From: Garcia nutans
Lineage: Eukaryota; Streptophyta; Magnoliopsida; Malpighiales; Euphorbiaceae
Length of the DNA stretch: 64,000 bases
Direction: 5' to 3'
NCBI GenBank assembly: GCA_947685225.1
Contig: CANTUV010000022.1
Coordinates: 7,854,501 to 7,918,500 of the forward strand
Shown here: positions 1-11,900 of the stretch, piece by piece
Numbering within the stretch: position 1 is the first letter of the stretch
How the letters are laid out: the number at the start of each line of letters is the position of its first letter
Translations under genes and position numbers: made by a program
Notes under the pieces: model-generated
Told to the model about the DNA's origin: nothing
Databases searched by the model: none
The model's input: only the letters and a program-made list of their open reading frames with translations

Positions 1-124
1 AATTCATGGGTCCAGCATCTAAACCAATTTATGAGTCCAGAACTCAAAGCATCCAAGATCTATCAAGGTAGATTATTTTTCACTCTCTGAATATATTTAA
101 GATCGTTCAAGAAGGGGACAAAAC
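1..124 (+). mobile_element. 3' internal end of an LTR retrotransposon, upstream of LTR copy 1
   Basis: This stretch runs off the left edge and leads directly into the LTR at 125. It contains short 'gggtccag / gagtccagaactcaaa' units of the kind tandemly repeated before the 3' LTR of the related element at 53100-53530, so it is read as the same internal region. A purine-rich run (aagaaggggacaaaac, about 109-124) sits immediately before the LTR, as a polypurine tract should. No coding sequence is visible. The assignment rests on resemblance to the right-hand copy. Confidence 0.6.
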
Positions 125-1660
125 TGTAGATACTTAATTTTGGCCCTAAATAAGCATGGTCCAATTTTAAAACTTAAACCTAGTCCGATCCAGTTTTAAA
201 AGTTTAAACCTAGTATGATCCAATTTTACAAGCCTAAATTAGATCTGGAATGATTTGAAAAGCCCAAACCAAGCCTGTCTGAGCCTAAAATATAAAATCA
301 AGATGAATTGGCCAAGCCAATTCGCTATGAGTCTTAAATTCGGGCTTTAATTTTGACATATTAGGCATCCTAATCAAGTTAAAACTCTAAAGACTTAGAG
401 AGGCAGATGATTTTAGTTGCCCTAATTACTATTTATAAATAGGAAGCTATAACAAAGAGGTAGAAACCACCTGTACAAATTAAAGTGAGAAATCGAAAGC
501 CACAATAATTAAAAAATAGAAGCCAGACTCATGAATGATCTTTAGAGGCCATCTTTGATTAGTAGCCATAAAACCAAATACACAAAGAGTGAACAAACAA
601 GAAACAGAAAACCCAAAATATGATATTAAAGCTTGTTTTATCCAAGTAGATTGCACAGTAACAAAGTAGGATCTGTGAGGTTATGCTCAAACTTGGATAA
701 ACGCAATTACTTGGTGGAACCAATGAACGAAGGTATGACTTTTACAAATTAAATCCATACAATTGATCCTTTTCATTTAATCTTCATAAATTTGCTATCA
801 ACTATTTTAATATTATTTAAGTTGCAACCTTTGTCTTCCATAATTGCATATTTCATGAGATCAAACCCTAATTCCACAACCAAATCCTAATTTCACAATA
901 AAATCCAATTCTATAAATCGTTTATCTTTTAAGGGCGCTGCCCCCTTGATCCCCGTTCGCTAACCTGCTAGCGGGATCCTTTTATGTTCGCGCCTTATAT
1001 TTCATTAAAGAGTTAATATTTATTTGTGAATTGTATTTTTTGATTAATCTTGATATACTTTTAATTAAACCATAATTTTATAGTTCTTTGTAAGATGATT
1101 ATTTATATGTTTATGAATTTATATTTATTATGGTATTTGGATATAAAAGATATATTTTCACTTGTGGGTGTCTTATTTATTTAGCTCATATTGTTTAATT
1201 TATTTTAAGAATTTTGAGACTATTGTAAGAGACATATTTTCATCTATTGGTGGGTGTCCCATTTATTTATGTTGTATGGATATTTAGATATTATAAGGGC
1301 ATGCTTCCATCTTTAGATGGATGTCAATTTTATTTGATTTATTTCAATAATATGATGAATGCTTATTTTCTTTAAATTGCATGTAATATGGATGTTGTTA
1401 TAATAATAAAGAATTAAATAATATTTAAACTTAAAAAGAAGGCCGGTTCCAATGAATCAAACGCTATAGGGGTGATGGGTCATTCTTATATTTTTCGTGC
1501 ATATTCAACTTTCCAAATCTAGTAGGGGGTTAGAGATTTTTTAGGAATCGAGTCATCCACCACTTTCTATCTTTTCGGCCCATCCGGGTGGCGACTTATC
1601 TAAGGCTCAGAGCCTAACAGTGTCGAAGTCGTAAAAACTATTCCACTAAGAATGGGGCCA
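125..1660 (+). mobile_element. LTR copy 1 of a shared retrotransposon family (family A)
   Basis: The copy starts TGTAGATACTTAATTT and ends near the motif 'gagcctaacagtgtcgaagtcg' plus about 35 bases. The same order of landmarks is present in the LTRs at 46284-48166 and 53596-55589: an opening 'ttggccctaaa' block, a middle 'aaaccctaat' block, several 'gggcatgtttccat...gggtgtcc' units, a 'ggaatcgagtcatccacc' block and the closing motif. It interrupts the integrase of a minus-strand copia element on its right, at about 1660, so it is younger than that element. Its left side continues into internal sequence, so it is probably the 3' LTR of a longer copy. Its right terminus is shorter than in the other two copies. 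Confidence 0.75.
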
Positions 1661-3329
1661 TAGTTAGTACGAGGACATTTTATACAATGATCTGTCTCTT
1701 TTTCAACACAAGTTTTAAAATTTTCGAATGTAATCAATGCTTCTGATTTCTCAACCAAAAGATAAACCCAAAATTTACCACTATAGTCATCAATAAAACC
1801 AAGCATGTACCTTTTATTATTGTTGAACGTAGGACTGATTGGCCCACATATATCACTGTGTACTAGTTCAAGAATTTGAGAGGCTCTCCATGTGCCTTGC
1901 TTAGGAAATGGATCTCTCGGTTGCTTTCCTACCATACAATCTATAGAAATACTTGGAAAAGTTTTAAGGCAAGGTAGTCCTCTCACCATTTCTTTTCGTT
2001 GAAGAATTTTTAGAGCGCTAAAATTTAGATGGCCATATCTGTGGTGCCAAAGTTGAGCTGAATCTTCTATGAAAGAATTGAAACAAGCTTCCTCCTTCAG
2101 TTGCATTTGAGTGAACAACTTAAACATTCGATTTGAGGACATTGCAATCTCCATAATTAGACCTTTCTCCGAATGGTAATTCTTGCATTTTTCTTATTGA
2201 ATAAGTATTGTAAGTCCCTTCTCAGCTAGTTGTCCAATGCTAATCAAGTTGTTCTTCAATCCTAGAACATAAAATACACCAGTGATAATTTGTACAAGAC
2301 CATTCACTACCATCCGCACATTACCTCTACCCATAACATCCATGCTTGAGTTATCTCCTAATTTCACCTTCTCCCTGAAGTTTTCTTCAAAATCTGAAAA
2401 AAAAACTCCCTCTTGCCACTCATGTGATTGCTATATCTAGAGTCAAGAAACCATAGTTCTTCTTTGTTAGCTTTCTCATCATTTGCATATGCCATTAATA
2501 ACATTTCTTCATTGTCCACTGCATAATTTGCTCTTGCTTCTGTCTTCTTTGGACTTTCACATTGAAGGTGTCCAAGTTGATGACAATTATAGCATTCTAT
2601 AGTGGATTTGTTAAAGTAACGTCTGCCTCCACCTCTTCCACGACCACGCATTCCACCATGACCTCTACCTTTATCTCTTGAAGACTCTGTGACAATGACT
2701 TTCATTGCTTGTTCTTCCACAATATGAGCCTTCATACGTTGCTTATGTACTAAAAGGCTACTTTGTAACTCATCAATTGTAAGAGCATCCAAATCTTTTG
2801 ATTCCTCAATAGAACACACCACGTAATTATATTTGGATGTAATGGATCTCAAAATCTTTTCGATGACTGCTACATCGTCCATCTTTCCTTTATTTGCTCT
2901 CAGCTTATTAACCATAGTCAGAGTACGAGCAAAATATTCGTTCACAGATTCTCCTTTCTTCATATTCAGCATCTCAAACTCTTTATGAAGAGCTTGTCAC
3001 TGTGCTTTCTGCATTTGTGTTGTCCCTTGATTTAAGGAATCCCAAATGCTTTTGGATGTATCCTTGTTTAAGATTGTTTCCAGGATTGATCTGTCTATGG
3101 CTTGGAAAAGATAATTCTTTGCCTTCATGTCTTTCAATTTAGCATCCTCAATTTTCTTTTTCAATGCTTCAGTAAGTTGCCTTCCTTTTGCTAGTGTAGG
3201 AATCTCATTTTCCACCACATTATAATATTCTTTTGACCGCAAGAAATTCTCCATTAGCATACTCCAGTGATCATAATGCCTACCGAATTTTGGTATAGCT
3301 GGTTGCACAAAAACACTTTCAGTTGCCAT
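1661..3329 (-). pseudogene. Ty1/copia gag-protease-integrase relic
   Basis: Read on the minus strand, 3329-2997 gives the gag N-terminal part, 2972-2364 the rest of gag with an RGRGRGG-rich stretch and a zinc knuckle, then the protease start, and 2154-1661 the integrase N-terminal half. The knuckle reads CYNCHQLGH with its last Cys replaced by Ser. The protease motif reads WFLDSRYSNHMSG, where the family usually has DSGCS. The integrase shows LWHHRYGHL, GKQPRDPF, the first catalytic Asp in LVHSDICGPI and the second in FIDDYSGK. Stops and frame changes separate the blocks. Coding ends abruptly in the integrase core where LTR copy 1 begins, so reverse transcriptase and RNase H are outside the window or lost. 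It is not functional. Confidence 0.9.
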
Positions 3330-3389
3330 ATTTTCGTCAACTCTTTAGAAGTTTGCTACTTCTAAATTTCAATCAAGCTTGAATAAACA

Positions 3390-3402
3390 GGCTTTGATAC
3401 CA
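3390..3402 (-). other. Primer-binding site, tRNA-Met type (copia relic)
   Basis: On the minus strand the sequence reads TGGTATCAAAGCC, close to the TGGTATCAGAGC primer site complementary to initiator tRNA-Met used by many plant copia elements. It lies two bases inside the LTR at 3405-3656 and just upstream of gag, which is the expected position. Confidence 0.8.
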
Positions 3403-3404
3403 AG

Positions 3405-3656
3405 TGTTAAAAACCAACTCTATATGTTTATTTCAAAAAGAAAAATAATAATGGAGGAATTCTTATTTTATTCATCTGTACAATTCATTAGTGATATTTT
3501 GCCACATAGACATAGCCTTACAGGTATAACAAAAAAAAAGATAAATTCCAGCCACGTTTTACATCCCAAATTAACGTGGCAAGAGATAAGAAAACAATCA
3601 AGTAACCAACTAATTCCTAAGGACTAGGTATTATTCAAATCACTAAGTAACCAACA
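3405..3656 (-). mobile_element. 5' LTR of the copia relic
   Basis: It is 252 bp with TGTT at one end and AACA at the other, directly abutting the tRNA-Met primer site. In minus orientation it starts TGTTGGTTACTTAG and ends GGTTTTTAACA. The matching 3' LTR is not in the window. Boundaries are inferred from the terminal TG/CA and the primer site only, because there is no second LTR to align. Confidence 0.7.
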
Positions 3657-4163
3657 AAAATTATTCTAAAGACCCATTGAATCAAAAGCTATGAATCAGG
3701 TTTGACTGGTTTAAGCAAAATTTTCAAATTGATAGTCAATTAGGTCATTTGTAATATATAATTAAATCAAATTTAAATTTCGATTTTATTTATCAGACTG
3801 ATTTTTTCACAAACTTTACAAATCAGCCAAATGAAACTAAACTCTTCATATGTTTATATTATTTATTTGTTAAAAAAATATATAATATTACTAAATATTT
3901 GCACAATAGCCTAATTTAATATAAGAAATACACACGTCTCATATGAGATCTTCAAGGCATACACTGGAGATATCTTAACAGGATGAAAGAGAAGTTTTGC
4001 ACTACATTAGTGGAATATTTAGCTAAAAGAAATACAGGATCCCACAACAATGGAAGTTGAAAATAAAAATCAATAGAGATGTTCAATAAATTATGCTTAT
4101 GCTTATATTCTGTGTTTCTTTTGAATAATTTCCAGTGCAATGAAATCGTAACTCAAATGCAAA
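3657..4163. other. Intergenic, 3' flank of the RRM gene
   Basis: AT-rich, with no coding signal. The part next to 4164 is expected to be the 3' untranslated region of the minus-strand RRM gene. Nothing else recognised. Confidence 0.6.
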
Positions 4164-7047
4164 TCATCCACACCATCCAATCGTCTTATTTGTTCTGAAA
4201 CCAGTGTCAGATGACTCTGGTACCGGTGGAGGTGGGGTTCTTTGCTCCCTTGGCTTGGCAGGGTCAACAAAAATTACCCAACCATCCAAAAATTTGGCAT
4301 TCATTCCTTCTCTGGCCTTCTCAGCTTCTTCTATTGTTCTATATGTCACAAAAGCAAAACCCTTTGATCTTCTAGAGGCCCTGTCCACTATGACTTTTGC
4401 TGGAGAACCAAAAGGCAGGAAATTAGGATAAGAGAAAAATCAGAAAACTGGAAATGTGAAATTATAAATAGAGAGCATATTGCATTTACCTTCAAGAAGC
4501 TGGCCAAATGGAGAAAATGCCTCTTTAAGCTTCTCATCTGTTGTTAGTCTCGAAAGGCCTGCTCATTGTCCCATAACAAAGAGTTACTCACGTTTCAAGA
4601 GAATTATGTATTTTTAGCATATGTTTGGTACACCCTAGTATTGAGAATAGAATCTTATTCCAATAATAATATTTTTTTTTTGGTTTGATACACATAATCT
4701 AATGTTTTTTTTTCTTCTTTTACAATTGAATAGTTACTGGAATCCAAATTTAAGTATAATTATTCATCAAACCAATAAATTATATTTAATTATCTACAAT
4801 TGAACTTGAAAATAAATGCCTAAGGTTTTGAAATCCTATTCCACTTGGAGTTCAAATCCATGGTATACCGTTGGCTTAATCATGTTTAATTATGACTAAG
4901 AATTGAAGAACTCAAGGACTTGTACAAAGTTTCAAATAACTAAATCATACAACAGAAGTGACATGTTAATTGGATGCTTACTATGTGTGTGTATGCACAC
5001 ATGCACACCAAAAATGTTTAAGGAGAACAAGAGACAAAGATAGAATCTATGACCTGCATTTTTGAGATAAGCACTCAAACCTTTTGGCTTCTTACCCATT
5101 GGCACATTCTATTATCAATGTGTAAAACGAAAAAATAATAACTATATATGATTGTGATTAACATTCTATGTCTATGGAGACGAAGGTTGTATGCAAAATA
5201 TATGCTGAAATTAAAATCAAAGACAAGCTGAGCAGCAGCCTAGGCTTGAAAAAGAAGGATTTGAGGTTTGTCAACAAATTTTTAGAAATAATTTGAGCAA
5301 ATAAAATGGATGTTTACTGGATGAAATTATAGGACTAGCAAGTGATTAGGTATTGAAGAATTCTGATGGGAAACTGGCATGGAATGAAAATATTTGAAAG
5401 TAATTGCACTTTTATTGCATTGGAGAATGATTTACTCTTTAAGTGTAATCAATGGCAGGACTTCCTGGCGTAGATATTAAAGATTAGAGACATGCATGGT
5501 AGCTGAGATGTGAACAGAGGAAAGAAACATTTGATATTTGTACTGGAAGCACCCTTTCAGTCTTTAGAGTTAAAGAAAGTCATGGGAGCAAAGAAATATT
5601 TATATTCAAATTCATTTCTCAGAAAACAAGCACTCTAATAATTCTCAGGAACATGAATATATTTATATACTAGCAAAAACTGTGGGTTAAATTATGTTTC
5701 CAAAAGTTATAAGATTATGAAAATGATGCTCAACATAACATAGATAAAGGTCATGCCAAAAAATAATACCACAATAAGACCAAAACTAGAGGCAAAAGCA
5801 ATAGTAACATGACATAAAGAAATTCCAACATGCTAAAAAAAATCTACAAATGACAGTCTTAAAACATTAAAGCATAAATGACCATCAAGGCACTTTCTCC
5901 TTTGTTGGCTAATGGGATAACTCCAACCTTAGGAGCTCAAATAATATCAAACTCACATAATTATACAATAGATTCCATCTTAATCGCAATGAAAAGAATT
6001 TGGTGGAGGAGTTTAGTAAGAAAGTTTGCTTCTACAGTATCATACGTTTAAAAAAAACACTGAACTTTGCAAAAACTTAGGATCTTTCATAGAGATAATA
6101 AATCTGTCACCTCTAAATTCAACAGGATGAATTCCATCTAAATGATACGAGTTTAATCAAAATCATGAAATACTGACAAGCATTCAACTCCACAAGAAAT
6201 CAAGCAAAAAAGTAGTAGAAACGGCTTTGTGATTCTTTTTAACACAAAAATTAATCCTGGCCGTTTAAGTGCCATCAAAACCAATGAATCTATACAGGAC
6301 AGAATTGGCCTTAGATAGCAACCAGAGTTGCCTGAAACACTAGCAAAATTTTGAGGAGGTTGTGGACCATATCAAAAGTGGAAGGGCATTGAACCAACTA
6401 GTGATGAGCAGCTAAAACGACTTCAGGCAAGAAAATTCTTACAGCTGCTACTATAAAGATGACCAAAGTCCCTTTTCACATTTTACATGATAATGAGCAC
6501 CAGATAGGCAAATACACTCAGAAATGCACCAACAAAGAGCTAAATTTCTCATCTAACAGATAGTCACAAAAAAACATGTGCTACTATGAATCTATTCAAC
6601 AAACATTGGCATTGTATATGAAAGAGAGAGGAAATAGAGATTAAGCGTGCGTAAAAATAAAAATAAAAATCTATTCATTCTATCAAAAAAGGGAAAAAAT
6701 TGTTACTTGTTTTTTATTTATTATGTAAATGATTAAATAAACTACAATATCATTTACCAATGACAATAAAATTGTATTCTCCAATACGAACAAAAAAAAA
6801 GAAAGAAAAGAAAAAAATCATTGCCTGTTAAAAAAATATAAGAAATTGAATGGTTCAAAAATTGAATTATCATCATCATCATCATCATTATTATTGTTTT
6901 GCAGAGAAACAAAGAAGAAAATTTACCGCTGACGAATAACTTAGGAGAAGTGAGAGTTGAAAAGAAACGAGTAGAGAAGAGATGTGAAGTTAAAGAAGCA
7001 TAGGATGATCCATTCACAACTCGCCGAATAGTTGAACCCAACGCCAT
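4164..7047 (-). CDS. Small single-RRM RNA-binding protein, probably organellar (ORRM/GRP-like)
   Basis: Three exons on the minus strand (7047-6927, 4558-4490, 4399-4164) join in frame with GT-AG borders to 141 residues plus a stop. Residues about 1-34 are rich in Arg, Ser, Thr and hydrophobics with no acidic residue (MALGSTIRRVVNGSS, then FSTRFFSTLTSPK), which looks like a mitochondrial presequence. A single RRM follows: RNP2 is LFVSGL (about 37-42) and RNP1 is KGFAFVTY (about 79-86). The tail is short, Pro-rich and ends NKTIGWCG. Plant proteins of this layout bind organelle transcripts and several act in C-to-U editing or splicing, so that role is inferred from the family. Intron 1 is about 2.4 kb and intron 2 is 90 bp. 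An intact gene is likely. The closest Arabidopsis relatives are probably the mitochondrial ORRM proteins, but a search is needed to say which. Confidence 0.85.
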
Positions 7048-8991
7048 TAAATCGGAAGTGAATCGGCTTTGAGAAACAAATTTCAGAGGCTTTTTAGGGG
7101 TTTAGACCGGCAGCCACGAAGAACCCTCAGTAAAACCCTTCTCTTGCTATTGCTAACTTATGCACTATACTTATTATTTTCATTTTTTTTAATTACAAAC
7201 ATCTTAGAAGCTTCGAGAATGTCGCTTTATTTTTATTTAATTTTTATAATATAATTCCTTAAAAAACATTGATATATATTCTTATTTTTATTCTGTATGA
7301 GGCAATAAAAATATTAATACAAGTAGCAATGCTTATTTTTTTTATATATTTTTAATAATTATAATAAATAATTATCCGATTAATCAACATTTCTAAATAT
7401 AATCTAATCTAAAAAATGAAAAGTAAATTCATATATTTTTTATACTTAAACAAAATAATTTTTCATCCAAAGAAAAATTCTGTGCTCATATTTTTTTTAA
7501 AAGAAATAAACGAACAAATAATTTCTTAGTATATAAGTTAGATATAAAGCGTACTTTTTAACCTAAGTAAACTAAACCATACCAACTTTTAATAGGAGGA
7601 AATGTTAAAAACTTCTCTGAAAGTTCAATACTTAAAAACATTCTTAAATTATTAAATCCACTTTAGTTTTAATTAAAAGAAAATTATATGTGAATAGTTT
7701 TTCAACAAATTGATAAGTCTAAAATTTAAAGAAATAGGAGTTCATGATTTTCAATACCAACTTTCTTGGCCACAAAGAGTCAACCACATTACATACAAAT
7801 TGATTATTGTGACCAATCGATATATTTTTTGTGGATTGTAATTGTCGATCATATCTAATAAATTGTCTGTAAAAAAATTATTATTTCATATTTAAAAACA
7901 AAAACAAAAAAGCAATATTCTTTAATATAATTCAAATAACTATTCATTTGTGTTAACTTAAATATGTAAATACCAATACTAAAATTATATTTATTGTGAA
8001 CTTGAAAAAAAAAATTAGTATAATTGACCACAATGGGGAATTAAATCTCTTTAATTCGTCATGTTAGCCAACCAAATCTATTTAGTTAGTGTGATCGACA
8101 AAAGAGATTTAATTGGCCAATGTGATCGCCTAAAGCGAATTAGTTATCTATTTGCGATGAACTAAAAAGGAATACGCACACTTAGTTCACCAACTATTTT
8201 TACGTTTATTTCTAACCAAAATTTTACCAATCCAACAAATAACCTATATATATAACAAATGGAAATGGAGGTGAATAAAGATTGGCAAAAGCATTGGCAT
8301 TTAATGCTTTAGGGTTTGTTAAAATAAATAAATAAGAATATTATGTTCATTTTATAGTGATGTATAAATTTTATAAAAATTTTTAAATGTTTTATATATT
8401 TATAAAATTGGCAATATATTTAACCGACACATGCATAAAAATACCCTTCAGCTTTGAACACATCAAAAAAACCTCGAAAGAATACCTCATCAATGTTCCT
8501 TAGTTGATAAAATCAATTATTGGGAGACCATATCATAAATAAGAAATTTTTTGTCTTACACCTTTAACTCATGTCAAGTGGGGGATTATGATTATGCACA
8601 GTATAAAATCCAAAAAATTTTAACATTATTTACTTGAAAACATTGATGAAAAGAAAAGAATATTTTCCTTGCACATTACATTTGAGTTGCAAGAAGAGAG
8701 CAACATGTTTATGGATTTTATGCAGCATGCATGCATTGTAAAAGGTCAGCATGCACTATTTTTTTCTTTACAGTCACTTTGAATATTTTCTTCCTCCCTC
8801 CTGTTGCTTCAGTAATATTCTAGTTTGTACAAGGAAAAAAAAATTCCTTAATAAGACTTGATGGCTGGCTGCTGGCCACGAACCAAAAATAGCAGCAATA
8901 TTATAGGAAATGAAAACTACTTCAAAACATAAAATCTATAAGTTTTCTTTTGTTACATATAATGTGTTCTAACTCCAGAAAGCCCATGCTG
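7048..8991. other. Intergenic region between the RRM and PHD/GNAT genes
   Basis: About 1.9 kb, AT-rich, with no coding block. The left end holds the promoter and 5' leader of the RRM gene; the right end holds the 3' untranslated region of the PHD/GNAT gene. A stretch near 8030-8170 repeats 'agtgtgatcg / gtgatcg' and 'aaatctctttaatt / gagatttaatt' in opposite orientations and may be a small decayed MITE, but I could not define its ends. Confidence 0.5.
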
Positions 8992-11900
8992 CTATTCAAT
9001 AATCTGGGGGACCTCCTTCTCCAGCATTAATGTGCCCTTGAATATTGTCAATTGCAGCTCTCTTGTATACTTTGAAAGCTGAGCAGAAAAACAGTTATTA
9101 GTATCAGTGTTTGTTCTCAAGGATGCCAACCAAAATAAGATGCTAAAGAGCCTCTAATACATATTGTAAAATAAGCTCTAGAATCAACTGTCCTGAATCT
9201 CCCCAAGAAAACAATGGACAACCAAATACCAATCCGCTTGAAAATTTCATTTGCTCTAGTTATTTGACAAAGACCATCAGTTCATATAGTGCCGAGGTTT
9301 CTTCCTCAACTACATCGCTAAGAATACAAATGCATTATCAGTGGGTGAATATAATGGAATCATCCATTCTCTTCCCTATTTTTGAACAAAATCTACAATT
9401 GTCTCCCCTCTGTAGTTTTGTGTTAAAATTTGCTTCCAAATAGACTTCATGCTACGTTCATTTCACAGAGGGTAACTCGTCTAAACATAGATATCACTTT
9501 TCAGAAAATGACTTACTTTCCTGTTATTTGGTGCAATACTAAAAATCAATTGTAAATTACTTTCGGAATTTGAAATGTATCGGAAATATTAATTTTCTTT
9601 TAATGCAAGTTCGTGGAAATGCTTGGACTTACATGAACTTCAAATTAATTCTGCCTTTCGCTGGCAACTGCCACCAATCACTAATGGCCAAGGATGAAAA
9701 CGATGGTTGATAGACTAATGATTACATGTGATAATTTAACGAGTTTGTCAAATTTCAAAAAATTGACCTTTTTTTTCTGATAAGAAATCATTTTCCCTAA
9801 AATTTTTTGGTTTCGCTACGAAAGTATTTCTTGTTGACCGATTGTCCAAAGCACCCCATACATCAGAAAATGCGGACAATAATTTCCAGAAGAATATTGT
9901 GTCATTTTTTTTGCACTTGAGAATGGTTAAAATATAATCTCATTCACTATTATGAAAGTCAGCAATGTAATCTAGCACTTCCTATGCATTAACTACGCTT
10001 AGCTTGACTATGACTATGAACAATTTAGACATGAATTTAACAAAAATAAAAACCAAAAATACCCAATTCTAAATAATTATAATATACTCATGCAAGAAAA
10101 TCACATGCATGTGATTCTTTTTTCAAGCCAAAATATACTATAGCTCATGCCTTTCCAATTCTTGCGAAGTTAAGGATGAAACTTACTTGCTCCTCACTCA
10201 TCCTTTTGAAGCCAAATCTTCTGGTCCAGATTGACTCAGCTTCCTCAGCTGCTGGCAGCACCAGGTTTACCACATTCTGGGAGAAAAGTAACCTCTCAAT
10301 GCAAGAGAATAATGCTTGGAAGTAACCCTGGAAATTAAAAAGTTTAAAAGTTCATAAGATCATCCCCAAGCAAGCTTAAGAACCATCAAAAGAAGTATAA
10401 CCACAGAAACTAAAAATTAAGCACTTACTTTTCCTTGATGGTCTCTGCTAGTAGCTACTAGAGGAAGCTCAGCAACCTCTCTACCAAAAATCCTAAGAAG
10501 ACCAGCAGATACAACAACATTCCTGTGGATGCATAATATGCCATAATTAAATGCTATGCATATCCCAGACAAACTAATCAAATTAAAAAAAAAGAAAAGG
10601 AGTAAAAGGAAGAGTAAGAAAAATAAGTTGAGCTCAAGTAAAAGCAGCACACCTTACAAGTAATAGCACACAGTACATTCCCCCAAATTCTTGACCAGAA
10701 ATATTTCTCCTGTAAAAAGTTCCAAGCTAAGCAATTATAACAGAAAGTTCAATCCAGTAAAATAACCAGACCCTAAAAGTTGCAAGTAACTAGAGAGGTT
10801 AAAGGCAGAGCTAAAACTAGAAAATGATCATGGCCAGGATCAAATAAACAATTCACTTCATGGTATCCTTATCCTTAATGGTACTCTCATCCAATATTCT
10901 ACAGTTAGTGGAAAGAAAATAAATTTGAAGGAAAAGATCGAAAACCATTTTCCTTCTCATGAGAAGGGAAATATCCCAAGTAGAAGGAAAGATCCATATC
11001 ATTCTTGGTTTGATGTTTTAATTTCCTTCCCATTTGAGTGCCAGGAAGAATAAAGGGATCCTCCCCAATATTCCTTCCCCCACCCTTTCAACCAAAAATC
11101 ACTAGCATTCTTTCTTATATTTTCCAGACTCCTTTTGTTACTCACCTCTCTAACCAATCAAAAATTTGTTAGGACCCAAATTCATGAGGCCCAACCCAGG
11201 TGTATGGAAACACAGCAATTCAGAATAGAAAAGAGAGGAATCCAAGACAAACGAGAGGAAGATAAAAAGAGGAGATGATAGGAGAGAGAGAATCAAACAG
11301 ATATCTGGAACGGATTTTTGTTATCGTTCAAGTGAAATTATTACAGCTCATAATCTTGTTATTAATCATAGATACTGGTAGTATTTAACTCAATGCTCAC
11401 TACACAACAGCAAATCTAAAACTTATATTTGGCTTGTAACAGCATTGGAGACCATGTATCAAGTACGATATGAATCCACTTATATGTGGATGTGAGCATA
11501 GTTGCTTTGGTGGTTCACATGCCAATTGCCAAAGCATAGAAAAATGGAACCGTCATGATGATAAGCATTTCTGAGCAATTATAGATGATTAAAAACTGCT
11601 TAGCAGAATAGGCATAGGAAAATAAACTAATATTAAATTTTGATGATAAAAGACCATTATGATGTGACTTGTATATCTTCTCTTAGGAGTGAAGCACTAG
11701 GTATAACTTGAACCCATCTTGGAGTTTAGGACCCACAATGTTATTATTATTTTAAGCATTCTAGTAACAGGAAATTTTGATAACCAAAATTTTTATATTT
11801 ATTTTTTGTTTATCATTCTCCATTCAGTTCTTCAATTGTGGAAAATAATGCTTGTTTGCTTCAACATTATTCCAAGAAAACTATAAAACAGAATTTTTTT

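Noticed and set aside
6754..6926. Continuation of the RRM gene's first exon to 6754
   Set aside because: The sequence after 6927 is a GT donor followed by intron-like AT repeats; splicing at 6927 joins LFVSG to LSRLTT in frame.
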